Source: Xestospongia bergquistia
Lineage: Eukaryota; Porifera; Demospongiae; Haplosclerida; Petrosiidae
DNA: 64,000 nt
Reading direction: 5' to 3'
NCBI GenBank assembly: GCA_963965975.1
Contig: OZ014419.1
Span: forward strand, 2,108,001-2,172,000
In this document: piece by piece, positions 13,267 through 27,444 of the stretch
How the letters are laid out: each line of letters opens with the position of its first letter
How positions within the stretch are numbered: the first letter of the stretch is position 1
The notes under the pieces: model-generated
Database searches by the model: none
The model's input: the letters and a program-made list of their open reading frames with translations, nothing else
What the model was told of the DNA's origin: nothing
Position numbers and translations under genes: made by a program

Positions 13267-15880
13267 TCTAGTAAGACACTGTCAGTACTACTACTAGATA
13301 CTATCTTCATATTATGTGTCAGTAAAATTAATTAGTAACTGTCCACCAGACTCAAGTAAGTGACTTGATGTGTAATACTGTATTAACAATATTCTAGGTA
13401 TCTACCTGATGTTTAATAGAAATTGTTATCCTAATGGCTCCTATATCAGTCATTTGACATCACACCAACAGACCACTAAATATCATATCTTCAACATATG
13501 TTAGCTGGTACTCCTTTAACTAGAAGAGAGTGAGTTAATCCTAATGGGCAACCTGTCAACTGAACAACAATAGTGATAGTGATCTTCTCCGCTGTATTTT
13601 CTATAATAATCACTGTATATAGACATAATGGACCAAAATTTAATGAATATAATTCAGGTGAGGATGACAATGAGTTTAAGTGTTGTCTACCCAGTAGTTG
13701 TTCTGATCCTACTACCAACATCATCACTGTTCATATATTCAGTAAGTTATATCTCATTGTATTAGTGCACACTGTCATTTGTTACTGATCTACTATAGAA
13801 CATGTAGAGATCATAGACTTCAGTTTAATTGAACTTCCTTCTAATATGACAGTTATTCCACAACATCACACAGTTTGGTGTGTTCTGAGTGGAAATCAAG
13901 TTTGTATCAAAGGCAAAGTAGTATTCATGTGATTGTTCATCACTAAACAATTACAAAACAGAATACAGTTGTAGGAATGAGAGTCAAACTATAGCTATTT
14001 ATAATACAATTGTTCATATTTTTATATGTTACTTGGTATGCAGAGGAGATCAGTAGTGGAATATTTTGGCAAACAGACAATAATAGTGATCACTTAGCTT
14101 GGTGTCAAGTAGTTGTAGCGAAATTAATAAATATAGCCATCGTATGGTAACTGGTAAGTATTTTTACTACTACAGTTAGATGATGTCATATGTAATCCTC
14201 TCAACTCCAGGATTCACTCCCTCTCCTAGTCAACAAGACAGTTACCACCATCGCTATCAGTTGGACATCTGTTCCATCTGATGCTGACGAATATGTAGTC
14301 AACAGGTAAAGGGAGGTAGTCAGAATGAGATGACACTGAAGGGACTGATACCATTAACAACTTATAACATCACAGTCAGAGCCTATCAAGATATACTTGG
14401 ACCTGCTAGTAATATAATCAGTATACAAACTAATGGTTCTTTCTATTCAGTTCCTGGTCCAGTTAGTACACTATCCAGTTTGATGTCTACTATATGGGCT
14501 GTTATCTCGTGGAGTGTACCTAGTTATATTCCTGTAGACTATCCTATTATCACATATGAGATAGGGTACACTACTCATCAGTCTAATGATAGTTGTTCTC
14601 CTAATGATGAGTTTAATCCATTAATAAAAACTAATACAAGTAGTTCAAAAATGTATGATCTATTTTTTCTTTAAATAGAACAAAGCAATACTAGTAAGCA
14701 CATAAAATTTTAATAATTGATTATCATAATTCACTTATATCAAGTGTTGTTATCAGAGTTATTTTATTAATTCTATTAATTATATGGTGATAGTACTACT
14801 ACTATCACTAATATGTGTTATAAGGTATGATCAATTGAAGTGACTAACACTCACATACACACTCACACATACACATACATATACACACATATATCTTTAT
14901 AAGGTATAATCAGTCAAAAAAATTACAGTGATATTACACTCACTGACTCACATAGATACATACCCATCCACACACACCCACACACCCACCCATATGTTAT
15001 AAGGTATGATCAGTATAAGTATAGTAGTAAACTAAATACATTATGTATCATTGTTATATATCAATAGAAGAACAACAATTTATAAATAATAATTTTGAAT
15101 TGGTAAGATATATTATTCCATTTGTTGACTTTTCTTCTTCTTTATTGAATAGTATTAATACAAGTTATATTAATGACAAAATCATAAGGTAATGATACGA
15201 CTGATAAAAGAGCTGTCTCTAATACAATAATATACCCTTCATAGGATCAATATGCTTTTATTCATGATGCTGTAATAGTGAAGAGTGATCTATGGAGAGA
15301 CAGAGATTCCAACAGACGAGTACCAGTCTGAACTACAGAAACTTAAAGAGTATGATCCTAGAACACACCAGACAGGTCTTGAGTCACAATTCAATCTCTT
15401 GTATCAAGTGACTCCTAATCCTGATGATGTTTATTGTACTACAGCAAGAACTCATAATGACAAGAACCGTTCCAATGAGTACTTACCATATGAGAATATT
15501 ATTTACCTGATTATATCTTTATATGTACTTATTATTTATTTAAAGCTGAGAGATTCCTTGTTACACTTCATGAAGCACATGGTTATGTTCATGCATCTTT
15601 TTTAAATGTTTGTTCACTGTTACCACATATTTTCTATACTGTGTTATCTCATAGGGTTATCATAAGCATTCGTTATAGCTCAGAGTCCAATGGAGAACAC
15701 TACAAGAGACTTTTGGAAGATGATAATAGATTATAAAGTGTGTTTTATTGTGATGCTATGTGAATTAGAAGAGAATGGAGAGGTAACTTATAATGAACAA
15801 ACATCATTAAATTTATATAACATAGGAGTCTTGTTATCATTCAATATTGGTCAAGTTCTGAGTTACTTTAGTTTGTTATA
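13267..15880 (+). pseudogene. psi-C: heavily degraded RPTP copy
   Basis: The signal-peptide exon is recognisable, but its ATG reads CTG (13279-13281). The first Ig exon (from about 13398) has several frame breaks. The second Ig exon (about 13800 on) is corrupted, and the first FN3 (about 14211) carries a deletion. A membrane-proximal FN3 of the F/H type (about 14451-14650, STLSSLMST...) is fused directly to the same membrane-proximal junction found in psi-B and psi-D. CA-rich microsatellite fills about 14840-15000. D1 is missing except for its last exon (about 15245 on), D2 stops in its middle exons, and no P-loop or C-terminal exon follows. It is a clear relic. Confidence 0.87.
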
Positions 15881-16546
15881 AAAATTAAATTTTAAGGAAC
15901 ACTTAAAGAAAGTAAAATTGATTATTATTACTATATTATATAATTAAACATGATTAAAATTGAGTAACATATATATTGTGACTACCTTATCTTTATCAGT
16001 CAAGTGAGCAGATAATAGTACTACCTATATGTATATTTATATTTACATAGGTCCTAGATATTCTAATCCTTCCTTAGTGTACATAGTTATAATTGTGATG
16101 ATTATGGTGACTTTAATGATGAGTAATCCAATGATACAAACTATACAACTATACTTGTACAAGTATTACAAATATGAATAAATATAAGTGATCTGATAAG
16201 TAACACTTGTTTGATTGTATAGTAATCTACTACTATCATCTTAATTTTGTTATAATTATAAACGACTTTCCCTTTTGCTTACTCAAATACTTAAAATATA
16301 TGTCAATGTTTGTGTTAACTTGTAAATCAACCAAAGGAAATTATAAATCAAAAGTCAGTATTAATAATGTTATTTTTGTACTTCTATCACTTATTATTGA
16401 TGACTTGACTCATAACATGGTCTATTTATATAATACAATAATGCACTGATAGTTATTATATTAGCATTGTTATACTGAAAAGAAGAAATAGTCATTGTAG
16501 AAGCAAGGTCATTGTATATAATTTTAGTTGCTCTTTTGATAAGACA
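15881..16546. other. Spacer between psi-C and psi-D with receptor relics
   Basis: No gene. From about 16050 to 16220 the sequence matches the degenerate FN3-like relics found after psi-B and psi-D. The part nearest psi-D (about 16200-16546) matches the region upstream of RPTP-E (about 19115-19480), so it is a duplicated 5' flank. Confidence 0.55.
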
Positions 16547-18786
16547 ATGTCTGTACTACTACTAGCTACTATCTTCTTGTTACGTGTGAGTGAAGTTGTT
16601 AGTAACTGTCCAACAGAATCCTTTAAGTGACTTGATGTGTAGTACATCATTGACAATGTTCTAGGTATTTACCTGATGTTCATTGGAGATTGTTATCCTA
16701 ATGGCTCCTACATCAATCATATTTACATCGCACCAGGAAGTACCTATATATCATATCTTCTGTGTGTGTTACCAAATTCTACTTTGTCTGGAGGAGAGTG
16801 GGTCTATCCTAATGGACAACCTGTAAACTGTAACAGTAACAGTGACAGTGATCCTCTCCGCTGTATTGAATCTAATAATCCTGCTAACATCACTGTATAT
16901 AGACCTAGTGGAAACCAACAATTTTATGAAGTCAGTATAAGTGGTTCACAGAGTATAGGTGGTGATATGTTTAAGTGTTGTCTACCCAGTAGTTGTTCTG
17001 ATCCTACTACCAACATCATCACTGTTCATATATTCAGTAAGTTATATCTCATTGTACTAGTACACACTGTCATTTGTTACTGATCTACTATAGGACATGT
17101 AGAGATTGTAAACTTCAGTGTTGTTGAACTTCCTTCTAATATGACAGTTGTTCCACAACAATACAAACTTCATTGTGTATATAGTGGATTTTATAGAGAA
17201 TTCAGGTGGTATAATAACAATAGTGAACTAAACTGTGGATTACCACAAAATGGATTCAGTTGTAACATTAACCCAACACCAAATCAAAATCATAACAGTC
17301 CAATAACTATAAGATCTTTATTTAGAAATGTGTATGATCTATTTTTGGTTTTTAAATAGAGCCAAACAATACTAGTAAGCACATAAAATTTTAATAATTG
17401 ATTATCATAATTCACTTATACCAAGTGTTGTTATCAGAGTTATTATATTAATTCTATTGATTATATGGTGATAGTACTACTACTATCACTAATATGTGTT
17501 ATAAGGTATGATCAATTGAAGTGACAAACACTCACACATATATATCTTTATAAGGTATAATCAGTCAAAACAATTACAGTGATATTACACTCACTGACTC
17601 ACATAGATACATACCCATCTACTCATATACACACGAGTGGATATGTGAACATTTTTACTCAATATACAGAAAGAAAAGGAAGAATGTCAAACAAATGGAA
17701 ATGAAAAAAATAATAAGTTTAAACTAAAGGAAAGAAATTACCATCAGTTAAAGATACAAGTATAGTAGTTAACTAAATACATTACGTATCATTGTTATAT
17801 ATCAATAGAAGAACAACAATTTATAAATAATAGTTTTGAATTGGTAAGATATATTAATCCATTTGTTGACTTTTCTTATTCTTTATTGAATAGTATTAAT
17901 ACAAGTTATATTAATGACAAAATCATACAACTGATAAAAGAGCTGTCTCTAGTATAATGATATACCCTCCATAGGATCAATATGCTTTTATTCATGATGC
18001 TGTACTAGAAAAAATGATCTATGGAGAGACAGAGATTCAAACTGACAAATATCAGTCTGAACTACAGAAACTTAAAGAGTATGATCCCAGAACACATCAG
18101 ACAGGTCTTGAGTTACAATTCAATCTCTTGTATCAAGTGAATCCTAATCCTGATGATGTTTATTGTAATACAGTGAGGAGTCATAATGACAAGAATTGTT
18201 CCAGTGAGTACTTACCACATGAGAATATTATTTACCTGATGATATCTTTATATGTACTTATTATTATTTAAAGCTGAGAAATTCCTCGTTACACTTTGTG
18301 AGGCACATGGCTATGTTCATGCATCTTTTTTGAGTGTTAGTTCATTGTTACCTACATATTATCTTTACTGTGTTATCTCATAAGGTTATCGTTAAAAGGA
18401 AAGCATTCATTATAGCTCAGAGTACAATGAAGAACACTACTAGAAAATTTTGGAAGATAATATTGGATTATAAAATGTCTGCTATTGCGACGTTATGTGA
18501 ATTAGAAGAGAATGGAGAGGTAACTTATAATAACCAAACATTATTAAATTTATATAACATAGGAGTCTTGTTATAAATATTGTTCAAGCTCTGATGCACT
18601 TAAATTTGGGGAGTATTTTGTTGAGACCACTTCTGAGAGTGAGCAGAGTTGATTCATTGTGAATGTAGTACAGTTTCAAGTAACAGACTGGCCTAAAGAT
18701 GGACATATCAGAAAACCTCAAACTTATGATGTCATCAAGATATATCTGCAATGAATAGTACATACTCTAATTTTAGTTTTCAATAA
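16547..18786 (+). pseudogene. psi-D: truncated RPTP copy with lost splice donor and missing P-loops
   Basis: The signal exon (16547 on, MSVLLLATIFLL...) is intact, but its donor GTAAGT is TTAAGT at 16623-16628. The first Ig exon (about 16665-17037) is open and almost identical to that of RPTP-E. The second Ig exon (about 17095) is cut at the same point as in psi-B and fused to the same membrane-proximal segment with a 15-nt exon-like piece. D1 is lost except for its terminal exon (about 17975 on). D2 shares with psi-B the deletion that removes the P-loop exon (about 18722). The C-terminal exon still reads to a stop at 18786. B and D share so many breakpoints that they must be duplicates of one already damaged unit. 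Confidence 0.86.
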
Positions 18787-19480
18787 TCAATAATTTATAT
18801 AACATAGGAGTCTTGTTATCAATATTGGTCAAGTTTTGAATTACTTAAGTTTGTTATTAAAATTGAAATTTTAGGGAACACTTGAAGAAATTAAAATTGA
18901 TTAGTATGTTATATATAATGATTAAATATAGTTATAATTTAGTAACATATATATATTTATATTTACTAGGGTCCTAGTTATTCTAATCCTTCCTTAGTGT
19001 ACATAGTTATCAATGTGATGAGTATGATGATTTTAATGATGAGTAATCCAATAATGAAAACTATATGTGTACAAGTAGTACAAATGTGAATGAATTTAAG
19101 TGATCTGATATATAACACTTGTTTGATTGTACAATAACCTAACTACTATCATTCTAATGTTATTATAATTATAAATGACCTGTCCTTTGGCTTACTCCAT
19201 TACTTAAAATATCTGTCCATGTTTGTGTTAACTTGTAGATCAACCAAATGAAATTATAAATTAATCAAAAGTCAATATACAATGTTATTTTTGTCCTACT
19301 ATCACTTGTTATTGATGACTTAATTACATCATGTTGACTCATAAACATGGTTTATTTATATAATGCAATAATTCATTGAAAGTTATTATATTAGCATCGT
19401 TATTCTAAAAAGAAATAAACAATCACACTTTAGCAGCAAAAGTCATTGTGTATAACTTAAGTTGCTCTTTTGATAAGACA
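18787..19480. other. Spacer and 5' flank of RPTP-E
   Basis: The first part holds the displaced D2 fragment and FN3-like relics already noted after psi-B. From about 19115 the sequence is shared with the flank of psi-D. The promoter of RPTP-E should lie in the last few hundred bases; I could not single out a TATA box or other element in such AT-rich DNA. Confidence 0.5.
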
Positions 19481-22400
19481 ATGTCTGTACTACTACTGGC
19501 TACTATCTTCTTGTTACGTGTGAGTGAAGTTGTTAGCAACTGTCCACCAGAATCAGGTAAGTGACTTGATGTGTAGTACATCATTGACAATGTTCTAGGT
19601 ATCTACCTGATGTTCAATGGAGATTGTTATCCTAATGGCTCCTACATCAATCATATTTACATAACACCAGGAAGTACCTATATATCACATCTTCAGTGTG
19701 TGTTACCAAATTCTACTTTGTCTGGAGGAGAGTGGGTCTATCCTAATGGACAACCTGTCAACTGTAACAGTAACAGTGACAGTGATCCTCTCCGCTGTAT
19801 TGAATCTAATAATCCTGCTAACATCACTGTATATAGACCTAGTGGAAACCAACAATTTTATGAAGTCAGTATAAGTGGTTCACAGAGTATAGGTGGTGAT
19901 ATGTTTAAGTGTTGTCTACCTAGTAATTGTTCTGATCCTACTACCAACATCATCACTATTCATATATTCAGTAAGTTATATCTCATTGTACTAGTACACA
20001 CTGTCATTTGTTACTGATCTACTATAGGACATGTAGAGATTGTAAACTTCAGTATTGTTGAACTTCCATCTAATATGACAGTTGTTCCACAACAATACAA
20101 ACTTCATTGTGTATATAGTGGATGGTTTCAAGAATTCAGGTGGTATAATAACAATAGTGAACTAAACTGTGGATCACCACAAAATGGATTCAGTTGTAAC
20201 ATTAACCCAACACCAATTCAAAATCCAATAGTTATAAGATCTTTATTTACATTTACTGTTACTTGGTATGCAGAGAAGATCAATAGTGGAATATTTAGTC
20301 AGTCCAACAATAATGGTGATCATGTACATAGGTGTTATGTAAGAACTGCAGAGATTAAACGAAATCGTTATCTTACAGTAAGTGGTAAGTACTTTTCTAC
20401 TATAGTTACATTATGTCATATGAAAATTCTCTCAGCTCCAGGATTCACTCCCTCTCTTCCTACTCTGGTCAACAAGACAGCTACCACTATCACTGTTAGT
20501 TGGACACCTGTTCCATCTGATGCTGATGGATATGTAGTCAATGTCACTTGTAACATGCACACTGTGATACAACAGATAAAAAAAGGTAATCAAAGTGAGA
20601 TGACACTAAGGGGACTGATACCAGCAACAACTTATGACATCACAGTGAGAGCCTATCAAGATATACTGGGACCTGCTAGTAATATAATCAGTATACAAAC
20701 ATTGTCAGGTATTCTAATATTCATCAAATATTTATCATTGTAAATTAACTTTTTTTTAGTAATTTTATCAATCAATTGGACATTCATCTCATCCATTACT
20801 CAACTTCAAAACACTGAATATCATATTGATTGTATCACAACTACTGTCAATGTTACTACTGATGTTTACTGGTTAGTGAATGGAGTGATGAAGTACAACT
20901 CAATTTATACGTTAATTGATTCTGATCTCCTCATATTCAACAACACACTATTGGTATATCCTGATCCACTGGGAGTGTCAGTTAATGTTACCTGTATAGC
21001 AATGTATAAAGGAGTGAACTACAGTGACACTGTGATATTAGAAGGTATGTGAAATTTAGTTGTTCATCTTAATTAGGTTTACTCTTTTCTAGTTCCCAGT
21101 AGTCCTCCATCTAATGTGATGACATATATTTTAAATGAGAGTAGTATCAAAGTCAACTGGACTATGTCATTACTGATTAATGGATATGTAATTGTCATTA
21201 ACTCTACTACTGGAGTAGGTACCAACAAGATATTATCTACTAGAGAAGATGAAGTTGTAATCAATGGACTAATATTGAGTAGATATTATGAGATCAATGT
21301 GTACTCATATAAAGATCTTCCTTCAATTAATAGTGCACAAAGATTGTTAAGGTTTGATGGTGAGTTGATATTTGTATAAACACAATGTGACTTTATTTGA
21401 TTGTCTAGATCCTACACCAGTAGCTAATCTGTCAGTGAGTGATGTCTCAACCACTACTATTAGAGTGAATTGGACTAGTCCCAGTAGTGAAGATGGTAAC
21501 TATGTAACATACTACAACATTTCCTATAGTTCATCTTGTCCTGAGTTATCATCATTAAATGTGACATTGGTCTCTGTTACTCCTCATCAGTCCACTACAA
21601 CATTCAGTTATATATTAAGAGAATTGTTCAGTGGCATGAACTATATCATCACAGTGAGAGCTGGTAATATACTAGGAGAGTCTAGTCCAATGACATTAAA
21701 TAATGTAACACAAATGACAGGTAGTTAAAAATAATTTTATTTTCCTGTTTATGGTAGTTTCCACAGATCCTAGTGGACCTCCTACCTCATTGTCAGTAGA
21801 ACCTGTCAACATATCACTTTATAATATATCCTGGAATCAAATAGATTGTTATCAACGTAATGGACATATCATTAGTTATGTTATCCTAATAAGTAAAGAT
21901 GATATTAAGTTTAATATCAGTAGTACTACAGTCTACATACTAACAAGTGATCTGGTATTAGGTAAAATCTACAATATAAGTGTGGCTGGAATAAATGACA
22001 TAGGAATGGGTCCTTTTAGTACACCTGTGAGCTTTGAAATTGGAAATGGTTAGTTTAATATGAAATATTCAAATAATAATAATCATATCTCTGTATATTA
22101 CAGTACCAGGTCATGTTAGTCTATCACATATATTTGATGTAACATGGGTCTTAATATCATGGAGTCTACCAGACTACATACCTAAGGAGTATTACATTAC
22201 ACACTATGAAATTGGTTATGGGATAGTGCAATCTGAGAACTGTTCTTTTGAGGAAAATGATATCATCAGATTTAATAGAACTTTAAATGAATCAAATACA
22301 ACAAGTTCAAGTAATATAAGTGATCTGATAGGTAACACCTGTTATCTGTTTGGTGTACGTGGTTACACTGTTAATGGTTATGGACTATGGACTGTAACTA

Positions 22401-25400
22401 CTGATAAAACACTACCTGAACCACCAACAAGTTAGTTTATAATAATCTATTGGTTGGTATAAATTAAATTTTCTATAGTTATTTCATCAATCAATTGGAC
22501 ATGTGTCTCATCCATTATTCAACTTCAAAATACTCAATATCATATTGATTGTATCACAACTACTGTCAATGTTACTACTGATGTTTACTGGTTAGTGAAT
22601 GGAGTGATGAAGTACAACTCAATGTATACATTAATTGATTCTGATCTCCTCATATACAACAATACACTACTGGTATATCCTGATCCATTGGGAGTGTCAG
22701 TAAATGTTACCTGTATAGCAATGTATAAAGGAGTGAACTACAGTGACACTGTGTTATTAGAAGGTATGTGAAATTTAGTTGTTCGTCTTAACTAGGTTTA
22801 TCCTTATCTAGTTCCCAGTGGTCCTCCATCTAATATGATGACATATATTTTAAATAAGACTAGTATCAAAGTCAACTGGACTATGTCATCACAGACTACT
22901 GGATATGTGATTGTCATTAACTCTACTACTGGAGTAGGTACCAACAAGATATTATCTACTAGAGAGGATGAAGTTGTAATCAATCGACTAACATTGAATA
23001 AACATTATGAGATCAGTGTGTACTCATATAAAGATCTTCCTTCAATTAATAGTGCACAAAGACTGTTAAGGTTTAATGGTGAGTTAATATTAATATAAAT
23101 ACAATGTGACTTTATTTAATTGTCTAGTTCCTACACCAGTAACTAGTTTCTCTGTGATTGATATCTCAACCACTACTATTACAGTGAATTGGACTAGTCC
23201 CAGTGTTGAAGATGGTAACTATGTAACATACTACAACATTTCCTATAGTTCATCTTGTCCTGAGTTATCATCAGTGAATGTGACATTGATCTCTGTTACT
23301 CCTCATCAGTTCACTACAACATTCAGTTATATATTAAGAGAATTGTTCAGTGGTATGAGCTATGCCATCACAGTGAGAGCTGGTAATATACTAGGAGAGT
23401 CTAGTCCAATGATGATAAATAATGTAACACAAATGACAGGTAGTTAAAAATAATTTTATTTTCCTGTTTATACCTGTTTCCACAGCTCCTAGTGAACCTC
23501 CTACCTCATTGTCAGTAGAACCTGTCAACATATCACTTTATAATATATCCTGGAATCAAATAGATTGTTATCAACGTAATGGACATATCACTAGTTATAT
23601 TATACTAATAAGTAGAGAGTATATTAAGTTTAATATCAGTAGTACTACAGTCTACATACTAACAAGTGATCTGGTGTTAGGTAAAATCTACAATATAAGT
23701 GTAGCTGGAATAAATGACATAGGAATGGGTCCTTTTAGTAAACCTGTGAACTTTGAAATTGGAAATGGTTAGTTTAATATGAAGTATTCAAATGATAATT
23801 GATATCTCTGTATATTACAGTACCAGGTCATGTTAGTCTATCACATATATTTGATGTAACATGGGTCTTAATATCATGGAGTCTACCAGACTACATACCT
23901 AAGGAGTATTACATTACACACTATGAGATTGGTTATGGAATAGTGCAATCTGAGAACTGTTCTTTTGTAGAAAATAGTGTCATCAGATTTGATACAACTT
24001 TAAATGAATCAAATACAACAAGTTCAAGTAATATAAGTGATCTGATAGGTAACACTTGTTATCTGTTTGGTATACGTGGTTACACTGTTAATGGTTATGG
24101 ACTATGGACAGTAACTACTAATAAAACACTAACTGAACCACCAACAAGTTAGTTTCTAATATTGTTATATGAATGTATACTAATTCAATTTATATTCTAA
24201 ACAGTTACTACATCAACATCTGGACTAACTGCTGCTATCAGTGTTACAATGATTACAGTAACTGCTAATATAACACCATCAGAGCCATCCACAATATGTA
24301 ATTAGTAAATTAAATTTCTATTTAACACTTCATTCAGTAGTATCTTCATCAATTGTGCCAACACTCCATTCAGTAGTACCAACATCATCAATTGTATTTA
24401 CACCATCAACTTCTATACTGAATAATAATCAGACATCATATGCTTTATTTTCAATATATATTTATTATAGATATTAATACTGGAATAGTAGGAGGAGCTA
24501 TTGCTGCTATACTTGTAGTACTATTTGTAATACTAATACTAATATTACTAGTATATGTTTTAAGGTAAGAACAGATATTATATTAACATTAATTTGAGTT
24601 ATTATAAAGGAGACATTCTCAACATAAACAAAAAAGAATAGCTGATTTTAAGAAGAGAAGACAACAAAATGAGTTTCCACTCTTAGAAAAGAAAGTACAA
24701 TCAACTGAACCAGGTAATAATCTTCTTTACATATTCATTGATTATTATATACAATATTGTCATTAACTACTATAGAGTATGAAGCAATGACAAATATGAA
24801 GAATTCAAATACCACTGATGATGAATATGCAGTCATAACTAGTGAACCAACATATGCTAATGTGACAGAAAAAGGTTCCTCTCCTGTCTATGCTACCCCT
24901 CCTTCTCCATGTCCCTTTGATCCTCAGATCCCTCCTACTCTTCCCGTATCACTTGACAATCTTGGTACTCATCTAGCCAGTTGTCATAGTGATGGTAATG
25001 CAGCTTTTAGTGAACAATATAAAGTAAGAAGTGATGTTATAAACTAGATAAGTGTTATTGTATATTTAGACACTGTACACAGGAGAAGATAAACCATGTA
25101 CCGTAGGTTTTAGTGATGTGAACAAACCTTATAACCGATTTAAAAACATAACACCATGTATGTACTTTATTATATAATACTATTGATATATGACTTTCAA
25201 TATGAACACAGATGATGAAAATAGAATTTTACTCCAAACTGGCCCTAACTTTGAAAAACATAGCAAAGATTATATTAATGCCAGCTATGTTGATGTAAGT
25301 TGACAAAGAGTCCTATTATACACTTTAATAATGTACCTTATCATAACTACAAACTAACTGTATATTACTAATGTTATATTGTCTTTCCTTATAGGGTTAT

Positions 25401-27294
25401 GGACATTCCAAGAAGTTTATAGCTGCACAAGGTAAGTATTAATAACATCATCATATAATATAAAAATTAATAATGCTATTTGTACAGGACCACTAAAGAA
25501 AACATTAATTGATTTCTGGAGTCTAATCTGGCAAGAGAGACCCAATACCATCATCATGGTAACCAATCTTAAGGAGGGGTCTAAGACTAAGTGTGAACAA
25601 TATTGGCCTGAATCTTATATGGAACCAACTACATTTGGACCTTTTATTGTCACATTAGTGGATGAACAGGTTTTACCAGATTTTGTTATTCGAAGTCTGA
25701 ACGTAAAGGTTAAAATAATCTTAAGAAAGTATTAGATTATTTTGTTCATTAATATTAGATAGAAGATGGATCCAATGTGACTCATAACATAACACAATAT
25801 CATCTTACTTCCTGGCCTGATCATGGAGTACCTGACTATGCTACCCCTCTAATGACCCTTCACAAACGTGTTACTAACAAATGGTCTCCATCTAATGGTC
25901 CCATCTTAGTCCACTGTAGTGCTGGTGTAGGTCGTACTGGTACATTTATTGCTGTGGATATAGCTTTGGAACAAGCTAGTAAAGAGGGATTAGTAGATAT
26001 TGCTGGTATTATTAATAGACTTAGACAACAGAGAATGAAGATGGTACAGACAGCAGTAAGTCATTGTGTTAATGTTGAAGTGTCATTAATGCAATAATAT
26101 ACCCTCCATAGGATCAATATGTTTTTATTCATGATGCTGTACTAGAAATAGTAATTTGTGGAGAGACAGAGATTCCAACAGACAAGTATCAGTCTGAACT
26201 ACAGAAACTTAAAGAGTATGATCCCAGAACACACCAGACAGGTCTTGAGTCACAATTCAATCTCTTGTATCAATTGACTCTTCATCCTGATGATGTTTAT
26301 TGTACTACAGCAAGGAGTCATAGTGACAAGAACCGTTCCAATGAGTATTTACCACGTGAGAATATTATTTACCTGATTATATCTTTATATGTACTTCTTA
26401 TTTATTTAAAGCTGAGATATTCCTTGTTACACTTCATGAGACACATGGTTATGTTCATGCATCTTTTTTAAATGTTAGTTCATTGTTACCCACATATTAT
26501 CTTCACTGTGTTATCTAATAGGGTTATCGTGAGAAGAAAGCATTCATTATAGCTCAGAGTCCAATGGAGAACACTACCAGAGACTTTTGGAAGATGATAA
26601 TGGATTATAAAGTGTCTGCTATTGTCATGTTGTGTAAATTAGAAGAGAATGGAGAGGTAACTTATAATAAACTTAAACATTATTAAATTTATATGACATA
26701 ATAGTCCTGTTATCAATATTGGTCAAGTTCTGATGTACTTGACTTTGGTGAATATTTTGTTAAAACAAATTCTGAGAATGTACATAATGGATATATTGAG
26801 AGGATCATTAATGTAAAAGGAGACACAAGCTCTTGGAATGTGGTACAGTTTCAAGTGACAGACTGGCCTAAAGATGGACGAGTTAGAAAACCTCAAACTA
26901 TTCTCCAAGTCATTGAGGAGGTCATCAGAAGACAACAGAAGATTGGAGGAGGACCAATAGTTGTACACTGCAGGTACATAGACTGTAGACATAGTAATAG
27001 TTACTGTCTTCCTCTCTCTAGTGACACAGTGAGTCGTTGTGGAGTATACTGTTCAGTAAGTATTGCTCTAGAACAGTGTAAGACAGAAGGTGTAATAGAT
27101 GTATTTCAAGTGACTAAAGCTGTTAGAATGAACAAACCAGGAGCTGTGACTACACTGGTAATAATAGAGTAGTTTATTAATAATAGACTGATATCTCATT
27201 TTGTCTTGTACAGGAACAATATACTTCCATTTATGATGTCATTGAGATATATCTGGCAATGAACAGTACATATGCTAACTTCACTAAGTCTTAG
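19481..27294 (+). CDS. RPTP-E: receptor tyrosine phosphatase with duplicated Ig+4xFN3 cassette
   Basis: Exons: signal 19481-19556 (MSVLLLATIFLLRVSEVVS), Ig 19599-19970, Ig 20028-20384, FN3 20436-20708, cassette 1 (Ig 20760-21044; FN3 21093-21359, 21409-21720, 21767-22048, 22104-22430), cassette 2 (Ig 22479-22763; FN3 22812-23078, 23128-23439, 23486-23767, 23821-24147), stalk 24205-24297, membrane helix 24471-24564, juxtamembrane 24610-24713 and 24776-25023, D1 25070 to about 26055, D2 26112-27294. D1 has WPDHGVPD and HCSAGVGRTG, so it is predicted active. D2 has WPKDG and, after removal of a 48-nt intron, HCSDTVSRCG. Two oddities: the donor of the second stalk exon (24338 on) is lost, and one D2 acceptor has slid by three bases. 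Both are tolerated in frame. The C-terminus is STYANFTKS. Confidence 0.92.
20760..22430 (+). repeat. Ig + 4xFN3 cassette, copy 1 in RPTP-E
   Basis: Five consecutive phase-1 exons, starting with an Ig-like domain (YHIDC...VNVTC) and ending with the FN3 that reads GYTVNGYG, form a block repeated immediately downstream at 22479-24147. Exon order, exon length and most intron sequence are shared. Confidence 0.9.
22479..24147 (+). repeat. Ig + 4xFN3 cassette, copy 2 in RPTP-E
   Basis: This is the direct repeat of 20760-22430, lying between that block and the stalk. RPTP-F, RPTP-G and receptor H contain only one such set, so the doubled state is specific to A and E within this window. Confidence 0.9.
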
Positions 27295-27444
27295 CTGTTT
27301 GACTCAATATACACATAATAATTATTGTAATTATCAAAGCTGGTAACAATAATTTAATGATTTCTTTTTTCTTATTAATGATATTTTTAATTGGTTATAC
27401 ATTTTTCTCTCACCATAACAATGAGTGCATTTATTGTTTTAATA

